Shown piece by piece: positions 5,659 through 7,045 of a stretch of 7,045 nucleotides of DNA. A model generated the notes under the pieces. The model saw only the letters and a list, made by a program, of their open reading frames with translations. It was not told where the DNA came from and did not search any database. This DNA is from Acidobacteriota bacterium (lineage in GTDB: Bacteria > Acidobacteriota > Blastocatellia > Pyrinomonadales > Pyrinomonadaceae): positions 1 through 7,045 of the forward strand of contig JAFBAJ010000428.1 of the NCBI GenBank assembly GCA_019247865.1. The letters run 5' to 3'. How positions within the stretch are numbered: position 1 is the first letter of the stretch; every line of letters starts with the position of its first letter. The translations under genes were made by a program, and so were the position numbers.

Positions 5659-6702
5659 TTGTTTATTGATCGCACTAAGATTCGAGTTCAAGGGGGACAC
5701 GGCGGCAACGGCGTGACGGCCTTTCGTCGTGAAAAGTTCGTGCCGCGCGGCGGGCCTTCGGGCGGCGACGGCGGGCGCGGCGGCAGCGTCTGGCTCGTGG
5801 CGGACGAGTCGCTGAACACGCTGCTGCACCTGCGCTACAACCCGGAGCACGTCGCGGATCGCGGGCGGCACGGCGAAGGCTCGAACCGTTCCGGGCGCGA
5901 GGGCGCGGACAAGGTCGTGCGCGTGCCCGTCGGGACGCAGGTGTACGACGCGTTGACGGGCGACCTGCTCTACGATTTCACAGAAGACGGCGACCGCTGG
6001 CTCGCCGCGAGCGGTGGTCGCGGAGGCTTCGGCAACTCGCACTTTGCGACTTCGACCAATCGCGCGCCGCGTTATCACCAGGAGGGAAGTCCCGGCGAAG
6101 AGCGCGAGTTTCAGTTGGAGCTGAAGCTCCTGGCCGATGTCGGTCTCGTCGGTTTTCCGAACGCCGGAAAGTCCACGCTCATCTCGACCATCTCGGCGGC
6201 CAAGCCCAAGATCGCGGACTATCCCTTCACGACGCTGGAACCGCATCTGGGCGTCGTGGACCTGGGCGAGTATCGCACGCTGGTCGTCGCGGACATCCCC
6301 GGCTTGATCGAAGGCGCGCATCAGGGCGCGGGCCTCGGCGACCGTTTCCTGCGGCACGTCGAACGCACCAAGCTCCTGCTTCATCTGGTGGATGTTTCGT
6401 CGTCGTCCGGGCGCGATGCCGTCAGCGATTACGAGATTATCAACCGCGAGCTTGAAGCCTACAACGAAGACCTCGCGGCGCGCCCGCAGATCGTCGTCGC
6501 AACCAAAACGGACGCGCTCGACGAGCCGGAGCGGCTGGAGAATTTGCGGCAACGCGCCGCCGCCGACGGCAGGGCTTTTTACGCCATCTCTTCGGCCACC
6601 AGAGAGGGCGTGCGCGAGCTGGTGGGTGCGGTCGCGCGCGCGCTGGATGAGCTCAACGCTCCATCTCATCGGGTTGACGATGAGATGCGTGCGGCTTCCT
6701 GA
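5659..6702 (+). CDS. obgE: Obg family ribosome-assembly GTPase
   Basis: Obg/CgtA binds late 50S intermediates and links ribosome assembly to the nucleotide pool. The 347-residue product has the glycine-rich Obg fold at 1-157 ([34 protein letters not shown]). The GTPase domain follows at about 158-330. G1 is GFPNAGKST (165-173), the G2/switch I region is [13 protein letters not shown] (188-200), G3 is DIPGLIEGA (212-220), G4 is TKTD (282-285), and G5 is around SSA (311-313). No third C-terminal OCT domain is present. The start is a TTG. It is supported because MFIDRTKI matches the conserved Obg N-terminus and because an in-frame TGA (5650-5652) excludes anything longer. No Shine-Dalgarno is visible. 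G4 has Thr where NKxD is usual; Rho GTPases tolerate TKxD, so GTP binding is probably kept. nadD starts five bases after the stop. Confidence 0.96.
   Translation: MFIDRTKIRVQGGHGGNGVTAFRREKFVPRGGPSGGDGGRGGSVWLVADESLNTLLHLRYNPEHVADRGRHGEGSNRSGREGADKVVRVPVGTQVYDALTGDLLYDFTEDGDRWLAASGGRGGFGNSHFATSTNRAPRYHQEGSPGEEREFQLELKLLADVGLVGFPNAGKSTLISTISAAKPKIADYPFTTLEPHLGVVDLGEYRTLVVADIPGLIEGAHQGAGLGDRFLRHVERTKLLLHLVDVSSSSGRDAVSDYEIINRELEAYNEDLAARPQIVVATKTDALDEPERLENLRQRAAADGRAFYAISSATREGVRELVGAVARALDELNAPSHRVDDEMRAAS
6662..6687 (+). other. Perfect 9-bp inverted repeat at the end of obgE
   Basis: CATCTCATC (6662-6670) and GATGAGATG (6679-6687) are exact reverse complements around an 8-base loop. The repeat lies within the last dozen codons of obgE, 20 bases before the nadD start. 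No T-tract follows, so it is not a terminator. It could slow ribosomes or RNases at the junction, or could be chance. Confidence 0.4.
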
Positions 6703-6707
6703 AAGAG

Positions 6708-7045
6708 ATGGATGTGCGGCGTCGGAAGCGCATCGCGCTCTATGGCGGCACCTTCGATCCGGTTCACGTCGGGCACCTGACGGTCGCGCGCGAACTCCTG
6801 AAACTCTTCGCGCTCGATGAAGTTCTTTTGATCCCGGCGCACATCGCGCCGCATAAGCGGCAGGCTTCGGTCACGCCGCCGCTTCATCGTTACGCGATGC
6901 TCGCGCTGGCGACGCAGGGCGAAAGCTCCTTGCGTATCTCTTCGGTCGAGCTCGATGCGCCGGAGCGGCCGTACACGGTCGAGACGCTCGCGCGCCTGCA
7001 GCAGGAGTCGGACGCGCAGCTCTTCTTCGTGATGGGCGCGGACTC
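6708..7045 (+). CDS. nadD: Nicotinate-nucleotide adenylyltransferase, 3'-truncated
   Basis: NadD transfers AMP from ATP to nicotinate mononucleotide to form deamido-NAD in the common path to NAD. The frame is open from the ATG at 6708 to the window edge, giving 112 codons of an expected ~190-215. The nucleotidyltransferase signature GGTFDPVHVGHL lies at about residues 13-24, with the GTFDPVHxGH core. LLIPAHIAPHK (about 40-50) matches the substrate-binding segment, and ERPYTVETLARL (about 87-98) matches the conserved YTxxTL motif. FFVMGAD closes the visible part, matching the F(I/V)xGxD motif. The start is five bases after the obgE stop with only a weak purine run (GAAAGAG) before it. A GTG at 6714 is an in-frame alternative. 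The Obg-NadD adjacency is common in bacteria and supports co-transcription. Confidence 0.95.
   Translation, partial: MDVRRRKRIALYGGTFDPVHVGHLTVARELLKLFALDEVLLIPAHIAPHKRQASVTPPLHRYAMLALATQGESSLRISSVELDAPERPYTVETLARLQQESDAQLFFVMGAD

Noticed and set aside
5614..6669. 351-codon open frame on the minus strand opposite obgE
   Set aside because: It mirrors a clearly conserved GTPase in the complementary frame, contains no recognisable domain and is a common by-product of GC-rich codon use.

Overview
This 7,045-base window is a dense, all-plus-strand block of bacterial housekeeping genes. In order they are rpsD (5' end cut off), rpoA, rplQ, accB, accC, rplU, rpmA, obgE and nadD (3' end cut off). The DNA is GC-rich by eye. 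The gene set and the protein style fit a diderm bacterium, and my best guess is Acidobacteriota, perhaps the Blastocatellia. That placement is inference from remembered protein similarity and the heptamer-repeat style of the spacers; nothing in the window proves it. I see no mobile element, CRISPR array, rRNA, tRNA or defence-like gene.

Region 1 (1-2541) is the distal end of the classic ribosomal-protein/RNA polymerase alpha operon: S4, alpha subunit, L17. Both gaps here (rpsD-rpoA and rpoA-rplQ) carry strong stem-loops followed by short T-rich stretches. L17 is about twice the usual size, with an internal insertion and a long charged tail.

Region 2 (2542-4787) holds the biotin carboxyl carrier protein (accB) and biotin carboxylase (accC) of acetyl-CoA carboxylase. 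The two genes overlap by four bases (ATGA). A 183-base leader with two sizeable predicted RNA folds precedes accB, whose protein has an unusual Arg/Glu/Gly-rich N-terminal extension.

Region 3 (4784-7045) starts with a near-consensus sigma-70 promoter (TTGACG-N17-TATAAT) whose -35 box contains the accC stop codon. It drives rplU-rpmA-obgE-nadD: ribosomal proteins L21 and L27, the ribosome-assembly GTPase Obg, and the NAD biosynthesis enzyme NadD. The rplU-rpmA gap is almost entirely an inverted array of heptamer repeats. The rpmA-obgE gap contains a perfect 13-bp stem just before an SD-less TTG start.

Together the genes couple ribosome assembly, transcription, the first committed step of fatty-acid synthesis and NAD synthesis, a growth-linked set. 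I found no new multi-gene system. The parts most worth a second look are the spacers: every intergenic gap longer than about 60 bases carries an inverted repeat, and two of them look like heptamer-built palindromes.
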